This document shows, piece after piece, positions 41,272 through 43,124 of a stretch of 43,124 bases of DNA; position 1 is the stretch's first letter; the number at the start of each line of letters is the position of its first letter. The stretch is taken from NCBI GenBank assembly GCA_029879645.1, contig JAOUPX010000014.1, forward strand, positions 1-43,124, read 5' to 3'. A program made the position numbers and the translations under genes. The notes below the pieces were generated by a model. That model saw only the letters and a list, made by a program, of their open reading frames with translations. It was not told where the DNA came from and searched no databases. The DNA is from Nitrospinota bacterium. Its GTDB lineage: Bacteria > Nitrospinota > Nitrospinia > Nitrospinales > Nitrospinaceae.

Positions 41272-42387
41272 ATGTTTCCATTCAAAGACGGATTTCAAAA
41301 TCGAATAGAGGTCGGTGTCCTGTGTTTGGTAATGGTTTTTGGGTGGGCATTTTCTGTCAATGCCCAAGACAGCGGAGATAAATGCTATAAGCGGAACTAC
41401 ACCGTCAATGTACTGGCCGAAAATGACCTATGGGGAAGCGGCTCGGATAAGCATTTTACCCACGGGACCCGCCTGTCTTTTGTAGAATCCAGGGAGAATG
41501 TTGAAGATGCTTCAGCCTGCACTCCCGAGCAGCAGGAAAAGGAATCCGGGGGCCTGGATTTCCTGCGTAATATCGTAGACCCTTTGCTGGGGGAGCAATC
41601 ATCGCTTAAGACCAACCAGGTCAGCTTTATCATCGGCCAGAACATATTCACCCCGGAGGACATCAGTAATCCGAATCTGATCGCGAACGACCGGCCCTAT
41701 GCGGGTTGGTTGTATTTTGGTATGGGGTTGATGCGGAGCCAGATTAAAAAGGAGGGGTTCGCGATATTCGATACATTTGAACTGGATCTTGGAATTGTCG
41801 GGCCGGAGTCCTACGCGGAGGATGTGCAAAAATGGGTGCACCAAAATATTAGTGATTCGCCGATTCCGCAGGGATGGGACAACCAGCTCAAGAATGAGCC
41901 GGGTATTCTGGTCAATCTGGAGCGTAAATGGCGTATGGAATTGACGCCTCATGATTATGGAGGCTTGCAGGTCGATTTTTTACCGAGTGTGGGGGCGGCG
42001 TTGGGTAACGTGTACACCTATGGGTCCCTCGGAACGATGTTCCGGTTAGGAGTCAACCTGCCGGTGGATTACGGTCCGCCGCGCATCCGTCCGGGAGCGC
42101 AGGGCTCCGATTTTTTTCAGTATGATAAAAAGAAACCTTTCAGTTGGTATGCCTATGCCGGGGTGGAGGGCAGGGCGCTTGCTGTAAATATTTTTCTCGA
42201 CGGCAACACCTTTGCCGAAAGCCATAGTGTTGATAAGAGAATATTCGTTGGCGACTTTCATGCCGGTTTTGTACTGGTGATGTATCGGGTCCGGGTGGCA
42301 TTCTCCCAGGTATTTCGTTCGTCCGAGTTCAACGGTCAGAAAGAAATGAGCGAGTTTGGCTCCATCAACCTCTCCGTCGCGTGGTAA
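41272..42387 (+). CDS. LpxR-family outer-membrane lipid A deacylase (DUF2219)
   Basis: LpxR removes the 3'-acyloxyacyl group of lipid A at the cell surface. The 371-residue protein has a signal peptide (VGVLCLVMVFGWAFSVNA, cut before QDS), then the family pattern VLAENDLWGSGSDKHFTHGTRLSF with Asn51-Asp52 of the active-site and calcium region, and NDRPYAGWLYFGMGL. The rest alternates polar and hydrophobic residues as in a beta-barrel, ending in an aromatic C-terminal SVAW, the usual barrel-assembly signal. It is longer than the Salmonella enzyme, with an extra segment at about 75-110. AAGGGGAGGT stands very close to the ATG. The fit is good; the exact cleavage site is not proven. Confidence 0.85.
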   Translation: MFPFKDGFQNRIEVGVLCLVMVFGWAFSVNAQDSGDKCYKRNYTVNVLAENDLWGSGSDKHFTHGTRLSFVESRENVEDASACTPEQQEKESGGLDFLRNIVDPLLGEQSSLKTNQVSFIIGQNIFTPEDISNPNLIANDRPYAGWLYFGMGLMRSQIKKEGFAIFDTFELDLGIVGPESYAEDVQKWVHQNISDSPIPQGWDNQLKNEPGILVNLERKWRMELTPHDYGGLQVDFLPSVGAALGNVYTYGSLGTMFRLGVNLPVDYGPPRIRPGAQGSDFFQYDKKKPFSWYAYAGVEGRALAVNIFLDGNTFAESHSVDKRIFVGDFHAGFVLVMYRVRVAFSQVFRSSEFNGQKEMSEFGSINLSVAW

Positions 42388-42454
42388 CCGGCCAGGCTAC
42401 GCCTGGAGGAAATATTTTAAAAGATATTTGCGGCAAATGAGGTAGGAGTATTTC

Positions 42455-42514
42455 ATGCTCGTGAATTCTTCTTTATATGGGGCTAGCCATGCCCACCTCT
42501 GCTTCAGTAGTTGA
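42455..42514 (+). CDS. 19-codon ORF at a strong ribosome-binding site, overlapping the next gene
   Basis: AGGAG at 42444-42448 is six bases before ATG 42455, which is an ideal start site. This frame stops at TGA 42512-42514 after MLVNSSLYGASHAHLCFSS. It overlaps the start of the 42477 frame in a different register. It could be a leader peptide that couples translation, or the sign of a frameshift that separated a gene from its true start. Confidence 0.4.
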   Translation: MLVNSSLYGASHAHLCFSS

Positions 42515-42968
42515 TCAAGGCCAGCAAAAGCTCATGATTGATGTTGTTTCTATCTCTCCTGATAGCACCATCAAGATAGATGTTACTTTCGATTTAGTTG
42601 AGGAGTCAGTTCTTTATCAATGGGGTAGTGGTTATATTTGGCCTCTTTTAAGTTCAGCTTTATTTGTCGAAGTGGTTTCCAGTACTGGCGAATCCTGGCA
42701 GGTGGAAAAAGTGGAGTTGGAAAAAGCATGGCCTAAGGTTGGGCACAGGTTGGATAAAGTTGTTGCAAAGTATTACAAATATCCGCATCCGTTGCATTTG
42801 CAAATACTCGATCCCAACGGGGAACCTGTAAAAGGGTGTGGAGATATAAGAATTACTTACGATATGACCCGGAGTGAGTATTGGGAAAGACGAAAAATAT
42901 GGACCCTTTTGAATCTGACCTCCAATCGAGTGAAGTTTTGCTTTCCAGAAAGATATCTGGATAATTAA
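42477..42968 (+). CDS. Hypothetical protein (163 residues)
   Basis: The frame may start at ATG 42477 or ATG 42489. The product is a mixed strand/helix protein with KLMIDVVSISPDSTIKIDVTFDLVEESVLYQWGSGYIWP, a central VEKVELEKAWPKVGHRLDKVVAKYYKYPH and a Cys-containing KGCGDIRITYD. It ends FCFPERYLDN. It has no signal peptide or membrane helix. It does not resemble a family I know. Its own start lacks a ribosome-binding site, because the good one drives the overlapping 19-codon frame. It lies between the lpxR-like gene and the rRNA operon terminator. Confidence 0.6.
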   Translation: MGLAMPTSASVVDQGQQKLMIDVVSISPDSTIKIDVTFDLVEESVLYQWGSGYIWPLLSSALFVEVVSSTGESWQVEKVELEKAWPKVGHRLDKVVAKYYKYPHPLHLQILDPNGEPVKGCGDIRITYDMTRSEYWERRKIWTLLNLTSNRVKFCFPERYLDN

Positions 42969-43002
42969 ACCTTCACACAATCCTTCTTAATCTCAGGGCA
43001 AT

Positions 43003-43037
43003 AAAAAACCCCGCTCTGGCTAACCAGAACGGGGTTT
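43003..43037 (-). terminator. Rho-independent terminator of the rRNA operon
   Basis: On the minus strand AAACCCCG and CGGGGTTT, with an inner TCTGG/CCAGA step around CTAA/TTAG, form a long hairpin followed by TTTTTT. It lies just past the 3' end of the 5S gene. It would also block plus-strand read-through from the hypothetical gene. Confidence 0.85.
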
Positions 43038-43045
43038 AGAAGAAT

Positions 43046-43124
43046 TAACCCGGCGTTGACCTACTCTCCCACACAGTCTCCCGTGCAGTACCATCGGCGC
43101 TGGAGGGCTTAACTACCGTGTTCG
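43046..43124 (-). rRNA. rrf: 5S ribosomal RNA, 3' part (cut by the window edge)
   Basis: Read on the minus strand the sequence begins CGAACACGGTAGTTAAGC, then has CCAGCGCCGATGGTACTG and TGGGAGAGTAGGTC, and ends in ACGCCGGGTT. These are the conserved middle and 3' segments of bacterial 5S rRNA. About 79 of some 115 bases are inside the window. The exact 3' end is set from the closing stem and could shift by one or two bases. The 5' part, and presumably 23S and 16S, lie beyond the right edge. Confidence 0.93.

Noticed and set aside
1-43124. CRISPR arrays, tRNA genes, transposases, integrases or toxin-antitoxin pairs.
   Set aside because: No regularly spaced repeat array, cloverleaf or recognisable transposase, integrase or toxin protein was seen by eye in genes or gaps.

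Overview
The window comes from a diderm, respiring bacterium. It carries an LpxR-type outer-membrane lipid A deacylase, several lipoproteins, a c-type cytochrome, TatA, and membrane and peripheral subunits of complex I. The many TPR proteins, the flavin transferase, the P1B copper ATPase and the glycogen synthase would fit Nitrospinota, Nitrospirota or a Desulfobacterota-like lineage. No 16S gene lies inside the window, so the lineage is an inference only.

Left part (1-10.5 kb): the tail of an unidentified gene; a lipoprotein with four copies of one small repeat; a DUF559 nuclease gene bracketed by 29-nt inverted palindromic repeats; and a radical SAM/SPASM-PCP_red protein of the AhbD/NirJ type, whose 3' end is partly duplicated on the far side of the nuclease gene. 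Then come a cytochrome c lipoprotein, an fxsA-methyltransferase-FAD oxidoreductase run, a tsaB-ydcH-like pair, a 71-residue orphan protein, RNase D and a small TPR protein.

Middle (10.7-21.4 kb): mutL; an XRE regulator with a lysine-rich tail and a probable operator; the pantothenate operon panB-panC-panD plus a membrane TPR protein; a deoxynucleoside kinase; a stand-alone receiver-domain response regulator; glgA; coaBC; and a secreted formylglycine-generating-enzyme homologue that lacks the catalytic cysteines. PanB, PanC, PanD and CoaBC together cover ketoisovalerate to phosphopantetheine, apart from ketopantoate reduction and pantothenate phosphorylation.

Right part (21.5-43.1 kb): a zinc-ribbon membrane protein; copA followed by an unusual J-domain/MORN fusion; a clcA-like gene lacking the gating glutamate and coupled to apbE; rpe; a 763-residue protein built almost entirely of TPRs; tatA; a hypothetical gene; then a complex I operon in the order A-C-H-I-J-K-L-M-N, with nuoB, nuoD and nuoE-G absent. 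An lpxR-like gene, a hypothetical gene with an out-of-frame strong start, and the 3' part of a 5S rRNA gene with its terminator close the window. The 5S lies on the minus strand, so the rest of the rRNA operon should lie beyond the right edge.

The most unusual local structures are the repeat-bracketed DUF559 unit sitting between two copies of a gene end, the J-MORN partner of CopA, the glutamate-less ClC, and the incomplete complex I operon.
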